A stretch of 64,000 nucleotides of DNA from Paenibacillus lacisoli (GTDB lineage: Bacteria; Bacillota; Bacilli; Paenibacillales; Paenibacillaceae). The stretch is from the NCBI RefSeq assembly GCF_030580655.1, contig NZ_JAUQTB010000011.1, positions 62,001-126,000 of the forward strand, read 5' to 3'. Under the pieces are notes generated by a model, which made no database searches, was not told the origin of the DNA, and was given only the letters and a program-made list of their open reading frames with translations. The position numbers were made by a program, and so were the translations under genes. Positions 26,159 through 34,612 of this stretch are shown here, in pieces. Numbering within the stretch: position 1 is the stretch's first letter; each line of letters opens with the position of its first letter.

Positions 26159-26704
26159 ATGGAGAACCCACCCATTGTGCATATCAGAGATGCTGTAGAA
26201 GAAGAACGGGAGACGATCGCTGATATGATGGTTGAAGCTTATCAGCAGTATGCGGATGTCCTGCCCGTAGAAGCTTGGAATGCATACCGTGATTCGATTC
26301 GCCAATCTGCCTTCAGCAGTCTTCCTTATGCCCGTATCGTTGCCGAATTGAATGGTACAATCGTAGGGACTGTACAACTCTACCTGTCTTCGGAGACGGC
26401 TTACGGAAAGCCGGAGATGGGGATTCATTCCCCCATCATTCGACTGCTGGCGGTCTCCCCAGCTGCTCGCGGCCTTGGAATCGCCAAGCTGTTAATCCAG
26501 GAGGCGGCTCAGCGTTCCATAGAACTTGGTGCAACCACCTTGAACCTCCATACCTCGGACATGATGGCAGATGCCGTAAGGCTCTATGAAAAGCTTGGCT
26601 TCCAGCGGGACTACCCTACGGATACGACGAACGGATTAACGTTAGTGAAGGGCTATCGACTGGATCTGCCAGGATCAGCCTTACTTACTCGTGCGATCTC
26701 ATGA
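26159..26704 (+). CDS. GNAT acetyltransferase, candidate SnaA/SnaB-type S-cysteine N-acetyltransferase
   Basis: This 181-residue GNAT enzyme has the full acetyl-CoA site: IRLLAVSPAARGLGIAKLLI (about 97-116, with the R-G-L-G-I-A loop), then AVRLYEKLGFQRD near 139-151. AGGAGG lies eight bases before the ATG. It is divergent from the LysR gene and shares the CymR-like motif with the importer operon. In B. subtilis the acetyltransferases YtmI and YxeL N-acetylate S-substituted cysteines as the first step of the ytm/yxe pathways. The same step would otherwise be missing from this block, so it is a good candidate. The substrate cannot be read from sequence. Confidence 0.75.
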   Translation: MENPPIVHIRDAVEEERETIADMMVEAYQQYADVLPVEAWNAYRDSIRQSAFSSLPYARIVAELNGTIVGTVQLYLSSETAYGKPEMGIHSPIIRLLAVSPAARGLGIAKLLIQEAAQRSIELGATTLNLHTSDMMADAVRLYEKLGFQRDYPTDTTNGLTLVKGYRLDLPGSALLTRAIS

Positions 26705-26709
26705 AGCAG

Positions 26710-26757
26710 TAGGCACAAACAGGAGGCACACCATGGTGTGCCTCCTGTTTGTGCCTA
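26710..26757. terminator. Perfect 48-base palindromic terminator
   Basis: TAGGCACAAACAGGAGGCAC and the next four bases are followed directly by their exact reverse complement, giving 24 paired bases with no mismatch, then ACCTTTTTC. It ends the GNAT gene on the plus strand and can also serve the ferritin-like gene on the minus strand. Confidence 0.9.
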
Positions 26758-26779
26758 CCTTTTTCTTACCGTATTCCGA

Positions 26780-27310
26780 TTATTTCTTCTTCCCGCTTCG
26801 GCGTGCATCCAGATTTAAAATGTAATTGTATTTGTTTGCATGCTTCAGTTCGTCGGTCAGAATCTCGAAAACCATATCCCGATGGTAACGGTCCGGCAGC
26901 CCCGCCCGAATATCACGGTAACGCTCCACCGCGCCCAGTTCACCAAATAAGGCTTTGCGGATTCCCTCGTAATAGGATTTAGGCTTCTCGAATTCCACAT
27001 TTTGCGGAGTCTCAATCGTTTGACCGGTTAACTCCTGATAAATCTGGCGGAACATCCGATTGTGCTTGCGTTCATCATTTCGAATGGTCTCGATAATCTC
27101 TTTCTCTTCCGTAGTTGGAGCTTCGGATATCAGATAATCGTAAAAAAGCTCATCCTCTCGTTCTCCAGATACCGCCTTTTTGATCAATTCCAATGCTTCC
27201 TGCAGCGTTTTGTATGATTTCTGCTCCTGCCGGCTGTGGTTGTAGTAGTGCTGCCATCCCGGATTATAGGCCCAGTAGGGGCTAGGCATTGGGTAAGTGT
27301 TTAGATACAC
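26780..27310 (-). CDS. Ferritin-like domain protein
   Basis: This 176-residue helical protein begins with a Tyr/Pro/Trp-rich segment (YLNTYPMPSPYWAYNPGW). It continues as a ferritin-like bundle with paired acidic/histidine helices: EDELFYDYL (about 52-60), NDERKHNRMF (about 78-87), GELGAVERYR (about 124-133) and TDELKHANKYN (about 152-162). The two E-x-x-H pairs are those expected for a di-iron site. The GTG at 27308-27310 is chosen because GGAGGG lies eight bases upstream; a longer frame lacks a site. Related proteins occur in Bacillales as small rubrerythrin-like or coat-associated proteins. The function is unknown. Confidence 0.8.
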   Translation of the reverse strand: MYLNTYPMPSPYWAYNPGWQHYYNHSRQEQKSYKTLQEALELIKKAVSGEREDELFYDYLISEAPTTEEKEIIETIRNDERKHNRMFRQIYQELTGQTIETPQNVEFEKPKSYYEGIRKALFGELGAVERYRDIRAGLPDRYHRDMVFEILTDELKHANKYNYILNLDARRSGKKK

Positions 27311-27390
27311 GATGGTCACCCTCCATTTCATGTCGCTCACTTCAACAACATATTAGAAACTAGGCGAATGTGTACCTTGTACAGTTTTTT

Positions 27391-28278
27391 TCAGGTTGTG
27401 ATTGTATTAAATGACCGCAGCAAAAACTGCTTAAACATCTCGGTGCTCTCCTTCGGTTGAGCTGATTGTCTTCCGATGATTCCGTGATGAATAAGTACGG
27501 GTTTTCCAAGATCGAAGATATGCAATTGTTCTGTTTGTAACTCATGCTCAACGGAGCATCTTGGAACCAAAGCTATACCTGCCCCGCTAATCACCGTCTG
27601 CTTAATCATTTCCAAGCTGGCATATGCGATGTTCCGGTAATCTATTTTCCCGTAATCAACCAGCATCTCATTGGCTACAGTTTGATATATACAATTGTTG
27701 CCAAACCCGATGACTCGAACCTCAGCTTGCATCAGCTTTTCTTGGGTGATCCGACTAGAGTGAACAAAAACAAACTCCTCCTCTAAAATCGGGGTGTACT
27801 CCAGTTTACTGCTCTGGGGGTCAAAGGGGATGATTCCCAGATCAACCCTTTGATTCAGCACATCATCGATCACATTCTGATGAAACCCCGTCGTCAATTC
27901 AATTTCGATGGTTGGATATTGTTCAATAAATTGAATAATCGGACTTGAAAAATGGGTTACACAAAACGATTCCAACGCTTTCACTTTAACCGTGCCACGA
28001 AAATCGTGGATTTCGTCATTTAATTTCTTGGAGAGGCTGTAAAATTGATACGCATATTCAGCAAAGGTTTCGCCTTTTTCCGTGGGTCGTACACCATGAA
28101 TGGTTCGGTCGAACAACTTAGCCCCTATAACCTGCTCAAGAATTTGAATATGGTTTGTGATCGTAGATTGGGAAAACCCTAATAGGAGTGAAGCCTTGCT
28201 GATATTTCGCAATTCATAAACCTTCAGAAATGTATATATATACTTGCCGTCTAATTGATTAAGCACCCTGTACACCAT
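27391..28278 (-). CDS. LysR family transcriptional regulator
   Basis: This 295-residue LysR regulator has an N-terminal winged helix (FLKVYELRNISKASLLLGFSQ with positions about 18-38, STITNHIQILEQVIGAKLFD at 39-58) and a C-terminal effector domain. It is divergent from the HPP-family gene, with 108 bases between the likely start codons. This arrangement usually means it controls that neighbour. The ATG lies after a weak AAATAGATGG, so the exact start is uncertain by a few codons. The effector is unknown. Confidence 0.85.
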   Translation of the reverse strand: MVYRVLNQLDGKYIYTFLKVYELRNISKASLLLGFSQSTITNHIQILEQVIGAKLFDRTIHGVRPTEKGETFAEYAYQFYSLSKKLNDEIHDFRGTVKVKALESFCVTHFSSPIIQFIEQYPTIEIELTTGFHQNVIDDVLNQRVDLGIIPFDPQSSKLEYTPILEEEFVFVHSSRITQEKLMQAEVRVIGFGNNCIYQTVANEMLVDYGKIDYRNIAYASLEMIKQTVISGAGIALVPRCSVEHELQTEQLHIFDLGKPVLIHHGIIGRQSAQPKESTEMFKQFLLRSFNTITT

Positions 28279-28386
28279 CCATCTATTTGGTCGATATCAC
28301 TCATTAGTATTATCGATTATACAGATGTCCAGGATTTCTGTACACTGTGAACAGAATTGATTAAGAAAGATGGTGCATCTTACACA

Positions 28387-28905
28387 ATGAAATATATAAA
28401 AAGATACCTGGGGAAATTTGCTTCTAGCGCCCGTTCCCCACTTAAACAGAATTTCGTACATGCATTGTGGGCTTTTCTGGGAGGCAGCATCACTGCATTT
28501 GTACTAGCAAGCTTCTCCAGCCCGACGGGGCTGCCCTTGTTGATGGCCCCATTTGGAGCCAGTTGTGTTCTAGCCTTTGGAATTCCCGATGCTCCCCTTT
28601 CACAACCACGGAATATCATTGGCGGACACTTCCTCACTACTTTGTGCGGATTGATGGTGCTTCATCTGGCGGGCAGCGGAGTTTGGGCCTTGTCGCTTGG
28701 CGTAGGGCTGGGTATTGCTGCCATGTTACTGACCAAAACAACGCACCCGCCAGCCGGAGCTAATCCTATTATTGTCATCACATCAGCAAGTACATGGTCT
28801 TTTCTGGTCACTCCTGTCCTCACAGGCTCCATTATGATCGTGTGTGTGGCTTTGTTGTATAATAATTTATTCAAAAACCGAAAGTACCCGACATTCTGGA
28901 TATAA
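28387..28905 (+). CDS. HPP family membrane protein
   Basis: This membrane protein of about 172 residues has four hydrophobic helices and the HPP family signature TTHPPAGANPIIVI (about 119-132), preceded by GASCVLAFG and LSQPRNIIGGHFL. Some HPP proteins of cyanobacteria and plastids move nitrite, but most bacterial members are uncharacterised. The ATG at 28387 is chosen as the family-like start; ribosome binding is weak, and a TTG ten codons earlier (28357) is possible. It is divergent from the LysR gene and convergent with the TetM-like gene, with one base between stops. Confidence 0.82.
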   Translation: MKYIKRYLGKFASSARSPLKQNFVHALWAFLGGSITAFVLASFSSPTGLPLLMAPFGASCVLAFGIPDAPLSQPRNIIGGHFLTTLCGLMVLHLAGSGVWALSLGVGLGIAAMLLTKTTHPPAGANPIIVITSASTWSFLVTPVLTGSIMIVCVALLYNNLFKNRKYPTFWI

Positions 28906-28906
28906 G

Positions 28907-30886
28907 CTAACCCTGCAGCGCCTTGCGCACACTCAGAATATACTTTGATTGATCCAGCGGATTAACGCCCCTCCGGGTACGCTCCGCGTGAACGTCTTCC
29001 GGACAGGGCTCATAGCCTGCAAAAAAGGTAGCCATCGTCCCCCGGCCTTTTGTTAACGACCTCAGTGTGACAGGGTATTCCATTGAGGTTGCCAGCGGCA
29101 CCCTGCCTTGAAGAATCACCCGGTCCCCTTGGAGCTCCGGCGCGTCAAAGCTTCCCCGCATCTGAACTATATCGTTCATTACCCGGCCCCCGTTCTCTTC
29201 GGGGACCGTGATCCGGTACTGCAGAATCGGCTCCAGCAGGCTTGTTCCAACCGAAGCCAGACCATTCATAATTCCCATAGGTGTAGCTACAGCAAAATCT
29301 AGCGGATGGGTATGCCACACATGATGTTCTCCCTCAATCAGAGTGACTTTGAGATCAACGACCTCCCAACCATAAAGTCCCTGCTGCAGCGCCTCCGGAA
29401 CTCTGCGGGCAACTTCATTCTGATACTGCGGCAGCAGGTCTTCCGAACGTACCTGCGCGCTGTACTGCAGCCCGCTGCCTTTTGCTCCGGGCTCAATAGC
29501 GAAGCGCAATATGGCCCAGCATGGCTTCGGCATCGTATAGGCAATATAACCTTCTCCCGCCTGGCGGGGTGTTTCTCTATAAATGACCGATGGCTGATCA
29601 AAAGAAACGACAAGACCGTATCTGCTTAGGAGAGTACTCGTCAGCATCTCCAGCTGGATCGGCCCCATGACTTTCACATGCAGCTCGCGCTCGTCCTGCA
29701 TCCACTGCACATCCAGCAGCGGATCTTCGTCGGATAATTCCTGCAGTGCCTGAACCGTCCGGGGATAGTCCGCTTCATTCGCCCAGTGAGCCTGAACCGT
29801 TAGCAAAGGTACCGCCAGTCTGGCTTCTTCCGGAATACCGGAGGGATCGCCCAGCACGTCACCGATTCTTACATTCGGCATCCCGCACACAGCTGCAATG
29901 TCGCCCGCCTGAAGCAGGCCCGCGTCTTCCGAGCGTCCGCCATCCACTTTGCGGATCTGGGTCACCTTCTCCTCAATCTGCTGGGAATGGTTAAATAGGT
30001 TGTCCCGGTTACGGATGGCCCCTTGATAAAGGCGCACAAAAGCCATTCGGCCCATCGTCTTGTCCCGTTCTATCTTGAACACGATGCCGGATACCGGGGC
30101 TTCCGGGTCTCCGGAAGGACCCGGCAGATAGTCAATCAGAGCATCCATCAGCTGATGAATACCAATCCCTCGGCTGGATGCACCATACAGCAGCGGAAAC
30201 CATGCCCCACGCTGCGCCGCCTGGGTGGCAGCCTGCCTCCATTCTGGAAGCAGAAGCGTCTCTCCCTCCAGATACCTTTCCAGCAATGCCTCATCCTGCT
30301 CGGCCAAGCTTTCGTATACCGTATGACGGTCCTCCTCATTCACAAGCTCGGACCATAAATCCACGGATTCCGAGTATTCCTGTTCGCGCCCGACTGGCCG
30401 CTGCACAGGTGTAACTGAAGGTGATAAATAACGATGAATGTCGCTCAGCACCTGGTCCGGGTCAGCTCCAATGCGATCCATTTTGTTAACGTAAATTACA
30501 GTCGGGATTCGAAGCTTGCGCAGAGCGCTCCAGATCAGTTCGGTTTGAGCCTGGACACCTTCAGCGGCGGACACAATCAGAACGGCTCCATCCATGACAC
30601 GCATGGATCGTTCGACTTCGGAAAGAAAATCAACATGCCCCGGGGTGTCAACCAGATTAATATAGGTATCCTTCCAGACCAGCGAGGTCGTTGCAGCCCG
30701 AACCGAAATGCCGCGCTCCTTCTCAATATCTAACCAGTCGGTTACGGCCGTTCCCGAATCCACACTTCCTAAGGAGCGCGTGCGTCCGCTCTCATATAAA
30801 ATGTGTTCTGTTGTTGTCGTCTTGCCCGCATCTACGTGGGCGAATATACCGATATTTCTTCTTGGATGAATCGTTAGGCTGCTCAT
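28907..30886 (-). CDS. TetM/TetO-like ribosomal GTPase (EF-G superfamily)
   Basis: This 659-residue translational GTPase resembles tetracycline ribosomal protection proteins more than housekeeping EF-G: it is shorter than EF-G and starts NIGIFAHVDAGKTTTTEHIL. G motifs are AHVDAGKT (16-23), DTPGHVDF (about 78-85) and NKMD (about 132-135). The effector region reads TDWLDIEKERGISVRAA. Domains II-V follow, to about residue 655. Proteins of this kind bind the ribosome and may displace drugs. Real tetracycline resistance cannot be claimed from sequence. The ATG follows AGGAGAAGACAATC. It is monocistronic. Confidence 0.85.
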   Translation of the reverse strand: MSSLTIHPRRNIGIFAHVDAGKTTTTEHILYESGRTRSLGSVDSGTAVTDWLDIEKERGISVRAATTSLVWKDTYINLVDTPGHVDFLSEVERSMRVMDGAVLIVSAAEGVQAQTELIWSALRKLRIPTVIYVNKMDRIGADPDQVLSDIHRYLSPSVTPVQRPVGREQEYSESVDLWSELVNEEDRHTVYESLAEQDEALLERYLEGETLLLPEWRQAATQAAQRGAWFPLLYGASSRGIGIHQLMDALIDYLPGPSGDPEAPVSGIVFKIERDKTMGRMAFVRLYQGAIRNRDNLFNHSQQIEEKVTQIRKVDGGRSEDAGLLQAGDIAAVCGMPNVRIGDVLGDPSGIPEEARLAVPLLTVQAHWANEADYPRTVQALQELSDEDPLLDVQWMQDERELHVKVMGPIQLEMLTSTLLSRYGLVVSFDQPSVIYRETPRQAGEGYIAYTMPKPCWAILRFAIEPGAKGSGLQYSAQVRSEDLLPQYQNEVARRVPEALQQGLYGWEVVDLKVTLIEGEHHVWHTHPLDFAVATPMGIMNGLASVGTSLLEPILQYRITVPEENGGRVMNDIVQMRGSFDAPELQGDRVILQGRVPLATSMEYPVTLRSLTKGRGTMATFFAGYEPCPEDVHAERTRRGVNPLDQSKYILSVRKALQG

Positions 30887-31020
30887 GATTGTCTTCTCCT
30901 GTACTCTATGAAAAGGTTTTCTATATTTAATTGTAAGTCAAAGCTCTATGGAAAGAAAGATCGTTATAAGCTCCGGCAGCTGCGTGTGAATTGAAGCAAG
31001 ATATCTTCACCGCACATAGC

Positions 31021-31045
31021 AAAAAAGCCGTGCATGTGCACGGCT
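31021..31045 (-). terminator. Terminator after the RNase J gene
   Basis: On the minus strand AGCCGTGCA and TGCACGGCT form a perfect nine-pair stem with a two-base loop, followed by TTTTT. It lies 15 bases after the stop. Confidence 0.85.
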
Positions 31046-31059
31046 GCCGAAACGGTTGG

Positions 31060-32733
31060 CTAAACTTCAATAATAATAGGCAGAATCATCGGACGGCGCT
31101 GGGTCTGATTATAAATTAGCTTGCCAAGATGATCCTTCAGCTTCTGTTTGATCAATCCCCAGTTCGATGCACCGCTTTCCGTCAGCTCTTCCATCGTGGT
31201 CTCGGCCTGCTCATAAATCTGCCGCATCAGCTGCTCAGAATCACGGACATAGACGAATCCCCGTGAAATAACTTCAGGTGGTGCCAGCATTCGGCCTTCC
31301 GATTTGCTGAGGGTTGTGACGACAATCAACATGCCGTCCGAGGACAGCTGCTTGCGGTCCCTAAGCACAATATTGCCTACGTCACCAATTCCCAGACCGT
31401 CCACCAAGGTATGTCCGGAAGGAATACGATCACCCAAGGACATTTGGCCATTTTTTAATTCTACGGTATCTCCATTGCGGATAATATAAACGTTGTCATT
31501 GGGAATACCGACCGCTTCAGCCAACAACCGGTGTTCGTACAGCATACGGAATTCACCGTGAACCGGAATGAGATACTCCGGTTTCATAAGCGTAAGCATC
31601 AGCTTCAGCTCTTCCTGACTGCCGTGTCCGGATACATGCATACCGGATGTTGTACCTGAACCGTAGATCACCTTGGCGCCTAACACATAAAGATTGTCAA
31701 TAATCTGCGCAAGATTGCGTTCATTACCGGGAATAGCACCGGCCGCAATAATAACGGTATCTCCAGGCAAAATTTCAATCTGCCTATGAGAGGAGCTTGC
31801 CAGACGGGCAAGAGCTGCCATGGGTTCGCCTTGACTGCCAGTGCATAACACAGCTATTTTCTCCGGCGGATACTTTTCCGTGTCTCCGGCATCGATCAGG
31901 AGGTCTTCAGGCATCGTCAAATAGCCGAGCTCACGGGCGATGCTCACTACATTAATCATACTGCGTCCGAGTAGAACGAGTTTGCGTCCTGTCTGCACAG
32001 CCGCATCAACAATTTGCTGAACCCGGTTCACATTAGACGCAAAAGTTGAGATGAACACTTGCTGTCTGGCCTTGCTGAATCCTTCAAGAATATGATCCCC
32101 TACAGATCGTTCTGAAGGCGTAAAGCCCGGGCGTCCTGCGTTGGTACTTTCGGAGAGGAGAACCTTAACCCCCTGCTTACCGATTTCAGCCATGCGGTGC
32201 AGATCCGGATACGGTCCGACCACGGGAGACATATCGAATTTGAAGTCACCTGTATGAACAACTCGGCCTTCGGGTGTCTCGAACACAATACCAAGGCAAT
32301 CCGGGATCGAATGACTGGTGGCAAAAAAAGAAGCCTGAATCGAACCCGCATCTACTGTGGACTCGGCGTTGATCACATGAAGCTCGGTCCGGTCTTTCAG
32401 CCCATGCTCGCGCAGTTTCCCCTCGATGAGACCTATAGTCAGTCTGGCTCCATAGACAGGCACATTTAACTGTTTAAGCAAATATGGGATTCCGCCAATA
32501 TGATCTTCATGACCGTGAGTTACGATTAATGCCCGTACCTTTTCCTGATTCTCGAGCAGATAGGACACATCAGGAACAATTAGATCAATTCCAGGCAGAT
32601 TTTCATCTGGAAACTTAGAACCGCAATCGATAACGACGATATCCTCGTCATATTGAAGGAGGTACATATTTTTCCCAATTTCATTCACACCTCCAAGGGC
32701 GGAGATCAGCAGTTTGCTGTTGGTTGGTTTCAA
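31060..32733 (-). CDS. Ribonuclease J
   Basis: This 557-residue metallo-beta-lactamase/beta-CASP ribonuclease takes part in mRNA turnover and rRNA maturation. It starts SKLLISALGGVNEIGKNMYL; the metal site THGHEDHIGG gives H73, H75, D77 and H78. Further beta-CASP marks are TGDFKFD, STFASNVNRVQQI and IPVHGEFRML, with a C-terminal domain ending in RRPMILPIIIEV. I favour the TTG at 32731-32733, since GGTGGGG lies six bases upstream; a GTG four codons earlier is possible. Bacillales usually carry rnjA and rnjB, and I cannot tell which this is or whether it is an extra copy. It is the sole gene in its unit. Confidence 0.93.
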   Translation of the reverse strand: MKPTNSKLLISALGGVNEIGKNMYLLQYDEDIVVIDCGSKFPDENLPGIDLIVPDVSYLLENQEKVRALIVTHGHEDHIGGIPYLLKQLNVPVYGARLTIGLIEGKLREHGLKDRTELHVINAESTVDAGSIQASFFATSHSIPDCLGIVFETPEGRVVHTGDFKFDMSPVVGPYPDLHRMAEIGKQGVKVLLSESTNAGRPGFTPSERSVGDHILEGFSKARQQVFISTFASNVNRVQQIVDAAVQTGRKLVLLGRSMINVVSIARELGYLTMPEDLLIDAGDTEKYPPEKIAVLCTGSQGEPMAALARLASSSHRQIEILPGDTVIIAAGAIPGNERNLAQIIDNLYVLGAKVIYGSGTTSGMHVSGHGSQEELKLMLTLMKPEYLIPVHGEFRMLYEHRLLAEAVGIPNDNVYIIRNGDTVELKNGQMSLGDRIPSGHTLVDGLGIGDVGNIVLRDRKQLSSDGMLIVVTTLSKSEGRMLAPPEVISRGFVYVRDSEQLMRQIYEQAETTMEELTESGASNWGLIKQKLKDHLGKLIYNQTQRRPMILPIIIEV

Positions 32734-32841
32734 GGTTTGCCCCACCTTTTTCCGGTTTTTGATTATTATCTGGTATGCTGCGAGAACTTATTCATGGTGT
32801 GATAGAGGTATGTATGGTGGTTTGTATTTAAGTTGTTATTG

Positions 32842-32861
32842 TGAATTTTTCATATTATGAA
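32842..32861. repeat. 20-base repeat, copy 1 (upstream of the DUF3231 gene)
   Basis: TGAATTTTTCATATTATGAA matches copy 2 at 33665-33684 in 19 of 20 positions, in the same orientation. It contains TTCATA-T-TATGAA dyad symmetry. CATATTAT also resembles the -10 of sigma-E-type sporulation promoters, but no matching -35 was confirmed. Confidence 0.5.
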
Positions 32862-33004
32862 ATTAGTTTTATTTTAGTGCACAGTTACTATCTTAAATTT
32901 CCTGTTTTTTTAGCTCAGCGAACGGGAAGATTGCTGGCGTTGATGGCTGTTTCATGCTTAATCGGCCATTCAAATCCAATTTCATATTAAAAGGAGAACT
33001 GATC

Positions 33005-33523
33005 GTGGGAATTCTAAGCGGAAATCCGAAAGATGAGCCTATGCATTATGGGGAAATTTACAATGTCTGGATGGCCTCAATGATGGCTAAGGGAGCCCTG
33101 TCCTCCTATCAAGCCTATCTCAATCACGCGGGCGACAAGGATCTGAAAAAAGTGATTGACGATTTAATCGATCAAGCCAAGCTAGAAATCAAGGAGTGTG
33201 ACGAACTGCTGACGGATAACGGCTTGGTGCCTGCACCTCTTCTTCCCGAAAGACCGCCGGTACGGCTTGAAGATATTCCTGTGGGTGCCCGTTTCTCTGA
33301 TCAGGAGATCGGCGCAATGATTGCTGCGGGAACTTCCGCTGGAATGGTCGCCTGCAGCACGGTGATGGGACAATCTATCCGGGAAGATATCGGAGCATTA
33401 TTCGCCAAATATCATGCTACCAAAGCTGCTATCGGCCTTCGCATTCTGAAAATGAGTAAGGAAAAAGGCTGGCTGATCCCTCCGCCACTCCAAATGAAGC
33501 GTCTGGAAGAAGTTAGCGTATAG
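33005..33523 (+). CDS. DUF3231 family protein
   Basis: This 172-residue helical protein of the DUF3231 family is made of two ferritin-like helix pairs: EPMHYGEIYNVWMASMMAKG at about residues 10-29 and SDQEIGAMIAAGTSAGMVAC near 98-117. DUF3231 proteins are common in spore formers and related to CotF-type coat proteins; a spore role is inference. The start is GTG at 33005-33007, with AAGGAG eight bases upstream; the frame opens 17 codons earlier without a site. It is a single gene, with a hairpin after it and near-identical 20-base repeats on both sides. Confidence 0.8.
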   Translation: MGILSGNPKDEPMHYGEIYNVWMASMMAKGALSSYQAYLNHAGDKDLKKVIDDLIDQAKLEIKECDELLTDNGLVPAPLLPERPPVRLEDIPVGARFSDQEIGAMIAAGTSAGMVACSTVMGQSIREDIGALFAKYHATKAAIGLRILKMSKEKGWLIPPPLQMKRLEEVSV

Positions 33524-33538
33524 GCTTATCCGGGATAA

Positions 33539-33572
33539 CACAACAGCTGGCCTAACTAAGCCAGCTGTTGTG
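33539..33572 (+). terminator. Hairpin after the DUF3231 gene
   Basis: CACAACAGCTGGC pairs perfectly with GCCAGCTGTTGTG around an eight-base loop. The T run after it is weak (CTTATT). Confidence 0.7.
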
Positions 33573-33664
33573 CTTATTAGCTTGAGAATGGTTTGCTTGT
33601 GTAAACCCTTGGCTTGCTGCTCTATTTCATTCTCGTTTTTCAATAAATCCTCAATTATCTATTT

Positions 33665-33684
33665 TGAATTTTTCATATAATGAA
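33665..33684. repeat. 20-base repeat, copy 2 (downstream of the DUF3231 gene)
   Basis: TGAATTTTTCATATAATGAA differs from copy 1 at 32842 by a single base. It is followed by AT-rich sequence (TTTTATTTTA) that is also similar between the copies. No gene starts downstream on the plus strand. Confidence 0.5.
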
Positions 33685-33720
33685 TTATGCTAAATTTTAT
33701 TTTATAAGCCTAAACAGACC

Positions 33721-33760
33721 AAAAAAAGACCATGAACCGCACGTAAGCGGTTCATGGTCT
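33721..33760 (-). terminator. Terminator of the SsuD/sugar-type ABC operon
   Basis: On the minus strand AGACCATGAACCGC and GCGGTTCATGGTCT form a perfect 14-pair stem with a six-base loop, followed by seven T residues. It lies 18 bases after the last permease gene. Confidence 0.92.
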
Positions 33761-33777
33761 CGCTAGAACAAACAATG

Positions 33778-34596
33778 TTATCCTTTAACAGCCCCAGATG
33801 TCATCCCTTCTACAAAATAACGCTGCAGAAAGACGAACAGGATTGCAATTGGCAGAGCAGCCGCAACGACGCCGGCAAGCAGTGTCGTATAGCTCGTTAC
33901 ATATTCTCCCCTGAACTGCATAAGCGCCAGCGGAAGGGTCAGCTTCTCGTTACTGTTAATCATAAGCATCGGAATGAGCAGATCATTCCACACCATGACA
34001 AACAGGAACGTCGAGCATGCTGCCAGAGATGGTGCCGACAGTGGTAATGCCATCCGCCAGTAAAGGGTCCACTCTCCTCCTCCATCTATACTGGATGCCT
34101 CCAGAATTTCCCGGTTCAGCATCCGCATAAAGCCGGTCAGCATGAATACTGTCAACGGCAGCAGCATGGCAATCGACACAACAACGAGACCGCTCAGATG
34201 ATTGGACCAGCCCAATTTTCGGACAAGTGAATAAATTGGCAGCATATTCACCTGGGATGGAACAATCAGTCCTGCTACATAAAGTGCAAACAGGATCCGG
34301 CCGCTGTACCCTCCCAGCCGAACAATCGCATAAGCGACCAGACTGCCCAGCAGCAGAACAAGCAGGACCGTAGAGAGCGTAACGACAATACTATTGCCAA
34401 AATACTTCAGCATCGGCTGCTGGTCAAACAGCGCCTGGAAATTGCTGAGCGTCAGTGGCTTGGGCCAGCCCAGCGGATGTGCAAAGAAAGCGTTCGAATC
34501 TTTGAAAGCCGATATCAGAACAAAGTACAGCGGAGCCGCAATAAGAAATGCGTACATCAGCAGGATGAGACGGCTGATCCATTTATAAGGTTTCAT
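33778..34596 (-). CDS. Sugar-type ABC transporter permease, MalG family
   Basis: This 272-residue permease of the carbohydrate uptake (CUT1) family has six hydrophobic segments. The ATPase-contact loop reads EILEASSIDGGGEWTLYWRMALPLSAP (positions about 151-177). It is the last gene of the operon that starts with the SsuD-like monooxygenase. No ATPase gene is present, which is common in Bacillales, where a shared MsmX-type ATPase serves many CUT1 importers. Cargo is discussed under the SsuD-like gene. The ATG has GGAGGGAGAGG upstream. Confidence 0.9.
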   Translation of the reverse strand: MKPYKWISRLILLMYAFLIAAPLYFVLISAFKDSNAFFAHPLGWPKPLTLSNFQALFDQQPMLKYFGNSIVVTLSTVLLVLLLGSLVAYAIVRLGGYSGRILFALYVAGLIVPSQVNMLPIYSLVRKLGWSNHLSGLVVVSIAMLLPLTVFMLTGFMRMLNREILEASSIDGGGEWTLYWRMALPLSAPSLAACSTFLFVMVWNDLLIPMLMINSNEKLTLPLALMQFRGEYVTSYTTLLAGVVAAALPIAILFVFLQRYFVEGMTSGAVKG

Positions 34597-34612
34597 CGGT
34601 GCCTCTCCCTCC

